From DAMCAP01 sp964370205 (lineage in GTDB: Bacteria; Bacillota; Clostridia; Oscillospirales; Ruminococcaceae), in assembly GCA_964370205.1 (NCBI GenBank), contig CAYJIK010000006.1:1-53351 (forward strand): a stretch of DNA of 53,351 nt, given 5' to 3'. Positions 26,663 to 35,647 of this stretch are shown one piece after another; position 1 is the stretch's first letter, and every line of letters starts with the position of its first letter. The notes under the pieces are model-generated. The model saw only the letters and a list, made by a program, of their open reading frames with translations. It searched no databases and was not told the DNA's origin. The translations under genes were made by a program, and so were the position numbers.

Positions 26663-27282
26663 AGTTTTTTCCTTTCGGCGATGATAGGGTGCAAATGCGA
26701 ATCCTCACGCACTAACCTCTGTGAATAACCTTTGTAGGGCACGCACTGTATGCGTGCCGCCGTCTCCCCCCACTTGCTTCCCTCTGCGTCATAGACAGCA
26801 CCGTAGGGCACGCACTGTATGCGTGCCGCCGTCTCCCCTCACTTACTCCCCTCTGTGGCAGATATCCAAGGCGAGTGGAGGTGAGCCGTTCCGAAGATGG
26901 TGCTACCTGTGGGGATGACGTAAAAATCGGAATGGGCACGCTCCGTCGCCGAGGTGGGGGCGATGACGCTTAGCGAACATCACGTGGCAGTGGGGGCGAT
27001 ACCTCGGACGTGAATACAGGGGACGGACGAAAATGAAACACCATCTCCGTAGGGGCGCATAATGACCGCAAAACGGTCATATCCACATCCGCCCGAGCGC
27101 ACACCGGTCTCACACGCCCCCCTCTGTGGACAACCCTACCTCTCCACTCTCCACCTCTTCACTTTTCACTCATCTCGCTCCCCTCTGTGGAAGATGTACA
27201 AGGCGAATTGGGGTCTGTGAGTGTGGGGGCACAACGGTCAAGACCGTTCCCTACAAAAGTTGTCGCAAGCGTCATCTCATAA
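26663..27282. other. Repeat-rich intergenic region
   Basis: No gene. A GTAGGGCACGCACTGTATGC unit, itself palindromic, occurs at 26734 and again at 26802, each followed by CGTGCCGCCGTCTCCCC. A related GTAGGGGCGCATAATGACC unit lies at 27051 with the hairpin ATGACCG..CGGTCAT. Several CCCTCTGTGG-type spacers recur. Confidence 0.5.
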
Positions 27283-27320
27283 AAACCACCTGAAGGTATT
27301 TGTGCCCCTTCAGGTGGTTT
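27283..27320 (-). terminator. Terminator of the zinc-ribbon gene
   Basis: A 14-bp stem (AAACCACCTGAAGG / CCTTCAGGTGGTTT) is followed on the minus strand by TTTTAT. It begins 17 bp after the stop codon. Confidence 0.85.
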
Positions 27321-27337
27321 ATCATGTCGTTTAGAGT

Positions 27338-27622
27338 CTACACTCCCATGTAGCTGAAACCGCAATGAGGGCAACGAGTCTGCTCAAAGTCGTGACCGGT
27401 TCCACATCGTGGACACTTTTCCTGTGGGACCATATCTACAAGAGTAGGCTCTTTTGGGTGGAACAACTCCACCTTTCCGCACACAGGGCAGACATAAACA
27501 TTGAGCTCCATCTCGCCACCGACAATGCTGGGCAGTGTGCTGAGCGGCACTCTGGTTTTTCTAAGTTGAAGCTTTTCAGTGGACACATGAAGCATGCTCT
27601 TTCCGCAACGCAAACATTCCAT
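27338..27622 (-). CDS. Small protein with two zinc ribbons
   Basis: A 94-residue cytosolic protein. Four CxxC knuckles (CLRC near residue 3, CPVC in the middle, CPRC and CPHC near the end) could form two zinc sites. The middle segment GGEMELNVYVCPVCGKVELF is typical of short DUF-type zinc-ribbon proteins in Clostridia. Start taken at MECLRCGKSM behind GAGGTG. Function unknown; nucleic-acid or protein binding is only a guess. Confidence 0.82.
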   Translation of the reverse strand: MECLRCGKSMLHVSTEKLQLRKTRVPLSTLPSIVGGEMELNVYVCPVCGKVELFHPKEPTLVDMVPQEKCPRCGTGHDFEQTRCPHCGFSYMGV

Positions 27623-28081
27623 CAGGACACCTCTTTCTTGCATTATATTAACACGACCAAACAGTCATAACACATCTCTTAATACGTTTTGTAAAAACCT
27701 CTAACTAAACTACACAAAGGCGATATTCATCACGCCGATAAGTATAATGCTCAGAGAACATTACGTTTTGTACATCTATATTCAACATTCTATTCGAAAA
27801 CGTCTTATCGGTTCGTGCAAGCGAAAATTACATCCAGTATAATCATCAAGCATAATGACTGTGCGGAGTAAAATTGACTATCTTTCCTTGTCCACGCTTT
27901 ATTACAATACGTATAAACAGCAGCAATTACTGCACAATCGTCATGTTAAAAACCTGGATACCGCTAAAACTAACCATCAACCCATGCTTAAAAGTATCTC
28001 CAAGCTCACATATACCCCGTACATCTACCTTTAGGGTGGACACAAGGGTGGGTGCTACCTGTGGCTTTATTAAACTATTAA
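27623..28081. other. Intergenic region downstream of rnpB
   Basis: No gene is called. On the minus strand from about 28060 to 27930 there is a protein-like frame (LVSTLKVDVRGICELGD) without an ATG start or ribosome binding site, starting right after RNase P RNA. It could be a gene remnant. An overlapping open frame on the plus strand is no more convincing. Confidence 0.35.
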
Positions 28082-28418
28082 GTATCGACCAACCGATAAG
28101 CCGAGTTCTGTAGTAGACGACAATCTATCTGGGCGGTATGTCGCCATACCGCTCTTGCCACTTTTCGGGGACTGACGGGCAATCGTAGCGCCCCCTTGTG
28201 TTGCTTCGGATAGGGTTTACACGGCCGACCACTCTCATGGTCGCCGGTGAGCTTTTACCTCGCCTTTTCATCCTTACCGAGCTAGCTCGGCGGTTATTTT
28301 CTGTTGCACTTTCCCTAAGGTCACCCTCGGCTGCGGTTAGCAGCTATCCTGCCCTATGAAGCTCGGACTTTCCTCACTGATGTGACACATCAGCGCTGCC
28401 GTCTCGGTTGCTCGATAC
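28082..28418 (-). ncRNA. rnpB: RNase P RNA, bacterial class A
   Basis: The catalytic RNA that removes tRNA 5' leaders. On the minus strand the hallmark P4 segment GAGGAAAGTCCGAGCTTC lies close to the 5' end and ACAGAACTCGGCTTATCGG near the 3' end. The ends pair in P1 (GTATCGA with TCGATAC), which sets the boundaries. GGGTGACCTTAGGGAAAGTG and GGTAAGGATGAAAAGG-type segments are also typical. About 337 nt. A good promoter precedes it; no clear terminator is seen behind it. Confidence 0.95.
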
Positions 28419-28434
28419 ATAATAAGTTACTGCA

Positions 28435-28462
28435 ATTATAACATTTTAGGAAGTTTTGTCAA
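28435..28462 (-). promoter_or_regulatory. Promoter of rnpB
   Basis: Minus strand: TTGACA, 16-bp spacer, TATAAT, placing the transcription start a few bases before the P1 stem. The rest of the gap up to the next gene (28463-29041) shows no gene or clear element. Confidence 0.85.
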
Positions 28463-29041
28463 TGTTATAAAGCACGGTTGTATGGGGGACAGGTTAGTGA
28501 AAAAAAGAAAGTTAGAAGCGAGGGGACACCCTACAGGCGCTGTAGCGAAAAAGGGGCTTGCATAACAAAGAACAGTTCGGGGGTCCATCGACGTTCAGTA
28601 GGTCGGCAACCGCCATCCCACTACTGCCGACCGCACATTGTCCCAACACCTCTAACACCCGGCTATGCTAACCTTTACCTGTAAAACCGATGCAACGCAC
28701 TAATGCAAGCTGCGTGGGGTAGTAAATTCTCTGTGGCAAAGAGGAACAGGAAAACTGTGCAGTAATACTTTCCGTGTCGCAAACGACTTTGACGCAATCG
28801 AAAAATTCCCATTGTGTGCGAAGCGTGTTGGGTTTTGTGTGCTACTGCTCACCGCTAGCCACCCCTGCGCCCCTTTGTATTCGTTCATAAACGGGCGTGG
28901 GTAGGGGAGCTGGATTGGATGCAATTTTCTACTATGAGTTGTTTTTTGATAATACCACCTTTAAAGGGAATAATAGCGTTATCAATTGGGGGTGTTTGGG
29001 TGGATAAAAGAAATGATAATAATACTATACGTAAAAACACC

Positions 29042-29938
29042 ATGATATTATACATTGCTTTGGGGCTTAGCCTTGTGATAAGTGCTTTTATATCACCACT
29101 TTTGACGCTCTGCATGGAGGGTGGGATGTCTGCTGTGGGGGCGACGTTTTATCGGGTGTTGTTTGTTGCGGCTGTGCTGTTACCACCTACGCTCTTTAGT
29201 AAAAAGCACAGACGCTCGCTCGTCGAAATGGCTGTAGCGGACAGGTGGCGACTTGCTGTTTACTCATTCACAAAGGCGGTAGGATTTTTGATATGGGCGG
29301 AGGCGCTTAGGCTCGGGGCGACGGCGTTTACCACCAGTGCGCTTTCGCAGATGACACCTGTTTTTGTTGTGGCGATTTCCTATTTTGTACTAAAACAGAG
29401 GACACCACTGAAGGCGCTTGTGGGCATCGCCGTGTGTTTAGTGGGTGTGTGCGTAATCAGCTATGAGAATATCGGAAACGTCGGGTCACCTGTGGCGGTG
29501 GCGCTAATTGCTGTGTCCTGTCTGGGGAACTCGGTGAATGTTCTGGTGGGTAAGCGACTTAGGGAGAGCGTTGAATTTGTACCGCTTATGGGGGTGTCGT
29601 ACCTGCTGTCGGCGGTGTTTTTGTGGGGGTATGCGACTTTTGGCAGAGTGGCGTTGGATATTCCTCCGAGTGCTGTTCTACCGCTATTGTTTTTATCGTT
29701 TGGAAGTACGTTGTTTGGGCATTCGCTGTCGGTGTGGGTGCTTGGGTTTTTACGTCCTGTGACGGTGTCGGTGTCAGGACTTGTGTCACCATTTTTGACG
29801 GCGTTGGCGGCGTTTTTGCTATTAGAGGAAGTGCCGACGGTGATGATGTATGTCGGGGCGGCAGTTATGTCGGTGGGGCTTTTTTGTTATGCGGTGGCTG
29901 TCGGAGAGAACGGTGAGAGTGGTAAGCGGCGTGGGTGA
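29042..29938 (+). CDS. EamA/DMT-family transporter
   Basis: A membrane protein of about 298 residues with ten predicted helices in two EamA halves. The first half ends near FVLKQRTPLKALVGIAVCL and the second near FLLLEEVPTVMMYVGAAVM; both are typical of drug/metabolite transporters. Likely an exporter of a small metabolite; the substrate is unknown. The start at MILYIALGLSL fits the family, but it has no clear ribosome binding site. An in-frame GTG at 29000 is an alternative, and the open frame extends to 28919. It is the only gene on its strand in this part. Confidence 0.88.
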   Translation: MILYIALGLSLVISAFISPLLTLCMEGGMSAVGATFYRVLFVAAVLLPPTLFSKKHRRSLVEMAVADRWRLAVYSFTKAVGFLIWAEALRLGATAFTTSALSQMTPVFVVAISYFVLKQRTPLKALVGIAVCLVGVCVISYENIGNVGSPVAVALIAVSCLGNSVNVLVGKRLRESVEFVPLMGVSYLLSAVFLWGYATFGRVALDIPPSAVLPLLFLSFGSTLFGHSLSVWVLGFLRPVTVSVSGLVSPFLTALAAFLLLEEVPTVMMYVGAAVMSVGLFCYAVAVGENGESGKRRG

Positions 29939-30006
29939 CACTATGCTCGCTGCGCTCGCTAGCTTTTTGGGGGTTTGTGCTACACCTGCCGTTTGTGGAC
30001 AGTGGG

Positions 30007-30160
30007 GGAGGTCGCTATGGCAATTCCGTTTGGGGCGAAGCCCCGGCGGCGTAAGCCGCCAAACGCAGACCCCTCGGACGCATGGCGTCCGAGGGGTCTG
30101 CGTTTAATGAGCTGCGCTCATTGGGGCTTCGCCCCGAACGGAATTGCCATAGCGGCCTCC
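30007..30160. repeat. ~150-bp modular inverted-repeat element (copy E)
   Basis: Outer arms GGAGGTCGCTATGGCAATTC (30007) and its near-complement ending at 30160. Inside, GGGGCGAAGCCCC, a GGCGGC/GCCGCC hairpin, a long central hairpin with arms AAACGCAGACCCCTCGGAC, and GAGC/GCTC. The 35 bp from the inner arm through the GGCGGC hairpin are identical to copy 36548-36699, though the outer arms and central hairpin differ. It lies between the convergent EamA and pyrD genes. Confidence 0.85.
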
Positions 30161-30304
30161 CGGCGAGCGAATAGCGGGAAGGGTTCGGTGGTTTTGCCTT
30201 CCTCAAATGCTCCCTTCTCGGGCGGTATGCGCCCGAGTGGTAGAGCGTAATTGCCAAACATAATATCCATCGCCGAGGCGATACCTTCACTTTTCACTCC
30301 CCTT

Positions 30305-30368
30305 ATCCGCAGATAAGGTTGTATCCGCAGATAAGGTTGTATCCGCAGATAAGGTTGTATCCGCAGTC
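30305..30368. repeat. 18-bp tandem repeat
   Basis: Three full copies of ATCCGCAGATAAGGTTGT and part of a fourth. Each junction forms the palindrome CTTATCCGCAGATAAG or a variant, which also appears in the meaB-mce gap. It abuts the pyrD stop and may serve as its weak terminator. Confidence 0.75.
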
Positions 30369-30380
30369 AAAGCTCTTCCC

Positions 30381-31292
30381 TTACCCGTGTGCCGCTCCCA
30401 CAATCTCCGAGATACTCGCTATCCCCTTCTTGTCCAGCCACTCGCTCATACCGTCAATCACCTTTATCGGTGACATCGGATCGTTAAACAGCGCAGACCC
30501 CATCTGCACCGCTGACGCTCCTGCCATCATCATCTCGATAGCGTCGTTTGCTGTCTTTACACCGCCTAAGCCCACTATCGGTATGTTTACTGCCTTGTAA
30601 ACCTGCCACACCATCCGAAGGGCTACTGGGAACACAGCAGGGCCTGACAGTCCACCTGTGACATTCGCTAATAAAGGGCGCTGTTTGTTTACGTCTATAC
30701 GCATACCGAGCAGCGTGTTGATGAGCGACACAGCGTCCGCACCTTCCGCCTCGACAGCCTTTGCTATCTCGGTTATGTCGGTGACATTCGGTGTCAGCTT
30801 CACCATCAGTGGTTTATTCTTAACCACAGCACGCACCGCCTTAACTATCGCCGCCGCCGACTTAGGGTCTGCGCCAAACGCTATACCCCCCTCTTTTACA
30901 TTGGGACAGCTTATGTTCAGCTCTATCATGTCCACACTCGAGCTGTCCACCAGTGTACAGCTCTCGACATAGTCGTCTGTACCTGCACCCGAGACGTTAG
31001 CGATAACCACAGTGTCATGACTGCGGATTATCGGCAGATAGTCCTTTATAAACGAGTGTATTCCGACATTTTGCAGTCCCACGCTATTAAGCATACCCAT
31101 CGGCGTTTCTGCGACACGTGGAGTTGCGTTCCCCATTCTCGGCTCTAGCGTTGTCCCTTTAAGGCTCATACCACCCACCGCCTCGGGCGGGAAAAATCTA
31201 CCGTACTCCATACCATATCCGCAACAGCCGGACGCAAGTATGACGGGGTTTTTAAAGTCCACCCCTGCGACGTTTACTTTCAAATTGCTCAT
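30381..31292 (-). CDS. pyrD: Dihydroorotate dehydrogenase B, catalytic subunit
   Basis: A 303-residue FMN-binding TIM barrel of class 1B that oxidises dihydroorotate to orotate in pyrimidine synthesis. The catalytic Cys is in ELNISCPNVK. FMN-site segments VKLTPNVTD, GGLSGPAVFPVALR and GLGGVKTANDAIEMMMAGA are present. It works with PyrK, encoded 59 bp upstream, which lets it use NAD+. The start follows GAAAGGAAGTG. Confidence 0.96.
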   Translation of the reverse strand: MSNLKVNVAGVDFKNPVILASGCCGYGMEYGRFFPPEAVGGMSLKGTTLEPRMGNATPRVAETPMGMLNSVGLQNVGIHSFIKDYLPIIRSHDTVVIANVSGAGTDDYVESCTLVDSSSVDMIELNISCPNVKEGGIAFGADPKSAAAIVKAVRAVVKNKPLMVKLTPNVTDITEIAKAVEAEGADAVSLINTLLGMRIDVNKQRPLLANVTGGLSGPAVFPVALRMVWQVYKAVNIPIVGLGGVKTANDAIEMMMAGASAVQMGSALFNDPMSPIKVIDGMSEWLDKKGIASISEIVGAAHG

Positions 31293-31351
31293 TATGACAC
31301 TTCCTTTCAGAAAAGTGGTTGTTTGTTTGTTAGCTTTGTTTTCTGAAGGTG

Positions 31352-32131
31352 TTATTCAAACACTTCCGTCGACATAAACACAGGGCCTGCTGTGCATACT
31401 GTCTGGTTGGACACGTTTCCTCGCCTGTTCACCTTACAGGTGCAGGTTAGACATGCGCCGATACCGCACGCCATGCGCTCCTCCATCGACACTTGACATG
31501 GCACGGCAAACTCCGCCGCAAGTTTAGCGACATTTCTCATCATCGGCGTAGGACCGCATGTGTATATCATGTCCACTCCGCCCTTTTCAAGCTCCAGACG
31601 TAGAATATCAGTGACAAAGCCGTGGTGGCCTACTGTGCCGTCATCGGTAGCTATGGCAAGTTCCGTACCTGCCGTCGCAAAGTCGTCACACAGGCACATA
31701 TTGCTCTCACCTCTAAAGCCGACAAACGCTTTCGCCTTTGCTCCGTAGTGTTTCGCCAGTGACAGCATGGGCGGTGTCCCTATACCTCCGCCAACCAGCA
31801 AAACACGGCTGTGTTTATCACTGAGCTTAAAGCCTGTCCCCAGTGGTCCCGTAATATCAAGTGTGTCCTCTACCTTTATATGGGACAGCCACTCGGTACC
31901 GTCTCCACGCACCTCAAACACCATTCGGATAATGCCGTTTTCCTTGTCAATTTCGCAGATGGAGATGGGGCGACGCAGAAACTTATCGTCACCGCACTTC
32001 ACCATCAAAAACTGCCCCGGCACAGCGGCTGCTGCGATGTCCGGTGCATGAAACTTAAAGCTGTATATACCGGGTTTCAGACATTCGACCTCGGTGACCG
32101 AGTATACGCCTTGGAATGTTTTTAAAGCCAT
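31352..32131 (-). CDS. pyrK: Dihydroorotate dehydrogenase B, electron-transfer subunit
   Basis: A 259-residue FAD and [2Fe-2S] protein passing electrons from PyrD to NAD+. The flavin-binding RRPISICEID lies in the first barrel. The NAD part has LLVGGGIGTPPMLSLA. The cluster cysteines are in ACGIGACLTCTCK and NQTVCTAGPVF. Start at MALKTFQGVYS behind AGGAAGG; the longer frame to 32290 runs through hairpins and is not used. No other pyr genes are in the window. Confidence 0.95.
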   Translation of the reverse strand: MALKTFQGVYSVTEVECLKPGIYSFKFHAPDIAAAAVPGQFLMVKCGDDKFLRRPISICEIDKENGIIRMVFEVRGDGTEWLSHIKVEDTLDITGPLGTGFKLSDKHSRVLLVGGGIGTPPMLSLAKHYGAKAKAFVGFRGESNMCLCDDFATAGTELAIATDDGTVGHHGFVTDILRLELEKGGVDMIYTCGPTPMMRNVAKLAAEFAVPCQVSMEERMACGIGACLTCTCKVNRRGNVSNQTVCTAGPVFMSTEVFE

Positions 32132-32433
32132 AAGATTGTACCTTCCTTTATTAATAGTTAGGGCTCGGAATAGACATTGTAGGGGCGCACCTATGTGTGC
32201 GCCCGTCGCTCTTACCCCCACAGCAAGCGTAGGGGATGCGGACAAATGTACGTAGGGAATGCATTGTATGCATTCCGTCAACGAGGGCACATGGAACGGT
32301 TCACGCCCTCTCCTTGCACGTCCTCGGTATCACCCCCACCTCCACTCGAGATGATTTTCACCTCGTCGCTTTTGTGTCAAAAGCGACTGCACCCACCACC
32401 TCGGCGGCGGAGCGTGTAGAACAAACGACGTTC
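32132..32433. other. Intergenic region with palindromic repeats
   Basis: No gene. Two hairpins of the GTAGGG family lie at about 32180-32206 (GGGGCGCAC..GTGCGCCC) and 32251-32275 (GGAATGCA..TGCATTCC). The sequence just before the gap, GGAGCGTGTAGAACAAACGA, resembles the left arm of the ~150-bp element at 36548. Confidence 0.5.
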
Positions 32434-32534
32434 GNNNNNNNNNNNNNNNNNNNNNNNNNNNNNNNNNNNNNNNNNNNNNNNNNNNNNNNNNNNNNNNNNN
32501 NNNNNNNNNNNNNNNNNNNNNNNNNNNNNNNNNN
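32434..32534. other. Assembly gap (101 N)
   Basis: The left flank ends in what looks like the first arm of a ~150-bp inverted-repeat element. The right flank lacks the mirror arm, so a full copy may be hidden in the gap. Confidence 0.85.
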
Positions 32535-32539
32535 CACCC

Positions 32540-33034
32540 CTACAAAAAATGCACCGTAGCGCTTACCACTACCCCCTCCAGCACGTTCAAAAAAACGTCC
32601 CTATCCAGTGCCATGACAGGCGTGGAAGCGTCAGCGGTGAGCACAGCAAGTTCACGTGTCACAAAGTTTAGCCGTCTGAACGTGACTGCTCCGTCTATGG
32701 ATAGGCATACAATGTCACCACTATTCGGCTCAGAGGAAGGGGAGACACTCACCACGCTACCCTTGACTATCCCCACCGACCGCATACAGTCGTCCTCCGA
32801 GATAAAGTCCACCAGATGATCGGGGAGGGGAGGGGTAGGCGGTTGAAGTAGCATACTGTCAATACTCCTGCCGAACGCCGCAAGTATAGCCGCCACTCTT
32901 TTGTAGGACGGCACACGTTGCCCCGACTCCCACATCGCCACTGTCGACTGCGCCACACCCAGCTTCACCGCAAGCTCCGACTGGGACAAACCCTGTCGCT
33001 CCCTGATATCCTTCAGCACATTTTTAAAATCCAT
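32540..33034 (-). CDS. XRE-family regulator with a LexA/CI-like (S24) domain lacking the Ser-Lys dyad
   Basis: A 164-residue protein. Residues 4-60 are a helix-turn-helix (RQGLSQSELAVKLGVAQSTV, then WESGQRVPS). After a Pro-rich hinge (PPTPPLPDH) comes an S24 fold: EDDCMRSVGIVKGSVV, SGDIVCLSIDGAVTFRRL and a closing FLNVLEGVVVSATV. In LexA and CI the first motif has the nucleophile Ser (SM) and the third a Lys (KR). Here these are Cys and Arg, so self-cleavage as in LexA is doubtful. The start has AGGAG 9 bp upstream. It has no prophage around it. Targets are unknown. Confidence 0.87.
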   Translation of the reverse strand: MDFKNVLKDIRERQGLSQSELAVKLGVAQSTVAMWESGQRVPSYKRVAAILAAFGRSIDSMLLQPPTPPLPDHLVDFISEDDCMRSVGIVKGSVVSVSPSSEPNSGDIVCLSIDGAVTFRRLNFVTRELAVLTADASTPVMALDRDVFLNVLEGVVVSATVHFL

Positions 33035-33300
33035 AAACTAAAGCTCCTCTGCAAGACCCACTGTATAGTATACTTGATTTTACCACAATTACAACCCGAG
33101 GGCAATACAGCCAAACAATTTACCCCCACCAAAAGCCCCTCGCCCTAACTAAACACCCCTTACTCCCTCTTCACTCCCCACTCCCATCTCCCTCTATTCA
33201 CTTTTCCCTTTTCTCTATTCATTTTCCACCCCCAATCCCCCTTACACTCCTTTTTCCAAAAATAAATTTTCTACAAATCCTCTAAATACGCTTTTTTTCA

Positions 33301-33329
33301 TTGACATACTATTGATAAAAATGTAAAAT
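33301..33329 (+). promoter_or_regulatory. Strong promoter far upstream of rny
   Basis: TTGACA, a 17-bp spacer and TAAAAT. A transcript from here would have a leader of about 360 nt before the rny start. The stretch 33035-33300 between it and the divergent XRE gene shows no gene. Confidence 0.75.
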
Positions 33330-33462
33330 ATCAATAAGGCTCGAAAGAGTGGATTTAAATATAGTGACATCTAATTGTTATTTTGATGTATATATTGATG
33401 TATATAGAGTGTTTGGCGATACTATCGCCCTCGGTTGTAAGCTTGCACAGTTGCCGTTTTGT

Positions 33463-33597
33463 AGGCGGTGTGTACAGTCAGTAGCTTGAGGGACATTTTG
33501 CTGTGTCGCTTCCCTATTTTTCTTTACGGTTATGCATCCCCACCGATATCAAACAGCGAGGAGAACAGCTTTATAGCTTTTTGCGGACATACCGCCT
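33463..33597 (+). ncRNA. Candidate structured RNA in the rny leader
   Basis: AGGCGGTGTGT (33463-33473) and ACATACCGCCT (33587-33597) pair over 11 bp with one G-U. Inside are GGGACA..TGTC..CCC (about 33490-33515, followed by TATTTTTC, which could terminate), and CGGT/ACCG around 33528-33545. Outside there is a GGCGAT/ATCGCC hairpin at 33415-33429. It may be a regulatory leader or a separate small RNA. No known family was recognised; a 6S-like RNA was considered but the single-hairpin shape is missing. Confidence 0.4.
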
Positions 33598-33695
33598 TAG
33601 TTTTCTTGCCATGATACAAAACCGATGAATGAAAATACTACACCCATACACACCCTCTTTTCTGACGCCATAAATATAGAGGACGGTGATATGTA

Positions 33696-35243
33696 ATGTT
33701 GCCATATATCTTAACAGCGTTTATCAGCCTATTGGTTGGCGCTATCATAGCATTCCCACTGGGAATCAACTATAGAAAAAAGATTGCGGAACAAGAACTC
33801 GGCACAGCGGAGGAAGAAGCCTCCCGCATTATAACAGACGCTATTAAAACAGCAGAATCAAAGAAAAAAGAAGCACTGGTAGAAGCCAAGGACGAAATTT
33901 TCAAGCAAAAGAGCGAAGCGGAGCGTGAAATCAAAGAGCGCCGCACAGAAGTAACAAGGCAGGAGCGACGTATCCAGAACAAAGAGGAATCACTTGATAA
34001 GAAGGTGAACAACCTCGAGAAGAAGGAAGAAGCACTAGCCGAAAAGCACAAAGAGGCGGATAACTGCCTAAGCGAAGCACAACAGATTAAGAAGCACCAG
34101 TTTGAGATGCTCGAGAAGATCTCCGGGTTTACCGGCGAAGAGGCAAAAGAACATCTACTGCAAAACCTAGAGGGCGAACTCACCCACGAAAAAGCGGTGA
34201 GAATTTCACGCATGGAAGCACGCCTAAAAGAGGAAAGCGACGCAAAGGCGAGAGATATACTATCACAGGCGATTTCAAGATGCGCCGCAGAGCACGTCGT
34301 GGAAGCCACCGTGTCGGTAGTGCCGCTACCCAGCGACGAGATGAAGGGTAGAATTATCGGCAGAGAGGGCAGAAACATAAGAGCCCTCGAAAACCTCACA
34401 GGCGTGGATCTCATCATAGACGACACCCCCGAAGCTATCACACTTTCCACCCACGACCCTGTCCGCAGAGAGGTTGCAGGCATTGCGCTTGAGCGTCTGA
34501 TACTGGACGGTCGTATTCACCCTGCTCGCATTGAGGAGATGGTGGAGAAGGCAAGACGAGAAGTGGACATGAAGATAAAGCAGGACGGCGAACGTGCTGT
34601 ACTGGAAACAGGCGTGGGCAACATGCACCCCGAGCTTGTTAAGCTACTGGGCAGAACACGCTACCGCTCAAGCTACGGCCAAAACATACTGCAACACTCA
34701 CTGGAAGTTGCGTACCTGTCAGGCATGATAGCAGCGGAACTGGGTGTTGACACCACCATGGCGAAACGTGCAGGTCTACTGCATGACATAGGCAAGGCGA
34801 TGACCCATGAAGTGGAAGGCTCTCATGTTCAGATTGGTGTGGACATAGCCAAGAAGTACAAGGAAAACTTTGAGGTCATACACGCCATAGAAGCCCACCA
34901 CGGCGACGTGGAAACAAAGACAGTCATAGCGTGCATAGTGCAGGCGGCGGACGCTATATCGGCGGCACGTCCCGGCGCACGCAGAGAAAACCTACAGAAC
35001 TACATCAAGCGCCTTGAAAAACTCGAAGAAATCGCCACTTCGTTTGACGGTGTTGAACGCTGTTACGCCATACAGGCTGGACGAGAAGTGCGCATAATGT
35101 TAAAGCCCGAGATAGTGTCCGACGACCAGATGGTCATAACGGCACGCCAAATCGTTAACAAGATAGAGAACGAGATGGACTATCCGGGACAGATAAAGGT
35201 ACATGTCGTAAGAGAAACTCGAGCGATAGAGTACGCAAAGTAA
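33696..35243 (+). CDS. rny: Ribonuclease Y
   Basis: A 515-residue membrane-anchored endoribonuclease that starts mRNA decay in Firmicutes. An N-terminal transmembrane helix (about 4-24) is followed by a long charged coiled coil (about 30-180). A KH domain has KGRIIGREGRNIRALE, and an HD domain has LLHDIGKAM and EAHHGD. Length and order match the family. It begins at ATG behind GGACGGTGAT and ends before a strong terminator, so it is monocistronic. Unlike in many Firmicutes, ymdB does not follow. Confidence 0.97.
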   Translation: MLPYILTAFISLLVGAIIAFPLGINYRKKIAEQELGTAEEEASRIITDAIKTAESKKKEALVEAKDEIFKQKSEAEREIKERRTEVTRQERRIQNKEESLDKKVNNLEKKEEALAEKHKEADNCLSEAQQIKKHQFEMLEKISGFTGEEAKEHLLQNLEGELTHEKAVRISRMEARLKEESDAKARDILSQAISRCAAEHVVEATVSVVPLPSDEMKGRIIGREGRNIRALENLTGVDLIIDDTPEAITLSTHDPVRREVAGIALERLILDGRIHPARIEEMVEKARREVDMKIKQDGERAVLETGVGNMHPELVKLLGRTRYRSSYGQNILQHSLEVAYLSGMIAAELGVDTTMAKRAGLLHDIGKAMTHEVEGSHVQIGVDIAKKYKENFEVIHAIEAHHGDVETKTVIACIVQAADAISAARPGARRENLQNYIKRLEKLEEIATSFDGVERCYAIQAGREVRIMLKPEIVSDDQMVITARQIVNKIENEMDYPGQIKVHVVRETRAIEYAK

Positions 35244-35259
35244 GCTAAAACAGTAAAAT

Positions 35260-35312
35260 AACGGACAGCGCTGCACTCCCTCCAAGCGAGGGAAGCGGAG
35301 GCTGTCCGTTTT
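35260..35312 (+). terminator. Terminator of rny
   Basis: A 10-bp outer stem (AACGGACAGC / GCTGTCCGTT) with an inner CTCCCTC/GAGGGA hairpin, followed by TTT. It begins 16 bp after the stop codon. Confidence 0.85.
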
Positions 35313-35497
35313 TGCGTCTATTCTCGGTGGCACTCTTCCCACACACTCCTATATCCGTCCACCATGTATTATTACCTTGTAGGTAACGCATTATATGCGT
35401 TACGCACTGCCACACCACACATGTATAATAACGAACGCCCGCACCCAAAGCTTGTACTACATATTTGACATGTTTTCATGTTGTACTCCTCCCGGTC

Positions 35498-35647
35498 GGT
35501 GGTGTAACCAACAACGTCGCAGGGAGAGGCCATGTCGGTGCACCGCACCGACTAACAAACACAGCCCGGCCCTTTCGGGCTGACCTGTATTTGTTTCCAC
35601 CCTTTGGGTGGATGGCCTCTCCCTACGACGTTGTTTGTTACACCACC
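35498..35647. repeat. ~150-bp modular inverted-repeat element (copy B)
   Basis: Outer arms GGTGGTGTAACCAACAACGT (35498) and its near-complement ending at 35647. Inner hairpins: GTCGGTGC/GCACCGAC, a central one around CAGCCCG/CGGGCTG, and CCACCC/GGGTGG. A palindromic GTAGGTAACGCATTATATGC unit precedes it at about 35380. No gene lies between rny and the next frame. Confidence 0.85.

Noticed and set aside
27874..28113. 79-residue open frame next to RNase P RNA
   Set aside because: It overlaps the end of rnpB, has no ribosome binding site and no recognisable pattern.
32540..33034. CI-like repressor taken as a sign of a prophage
   Set aside because: No integrase, terminase, capsid or lysis genes lie on either side; neighbours are pyrK and rny.
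33463..33597. 6S RNA
   Set aside because: Size and position were suggestive, but the fold is multi-branched and the single long hairpin with central bubble of 6S RNA could not be drawn.
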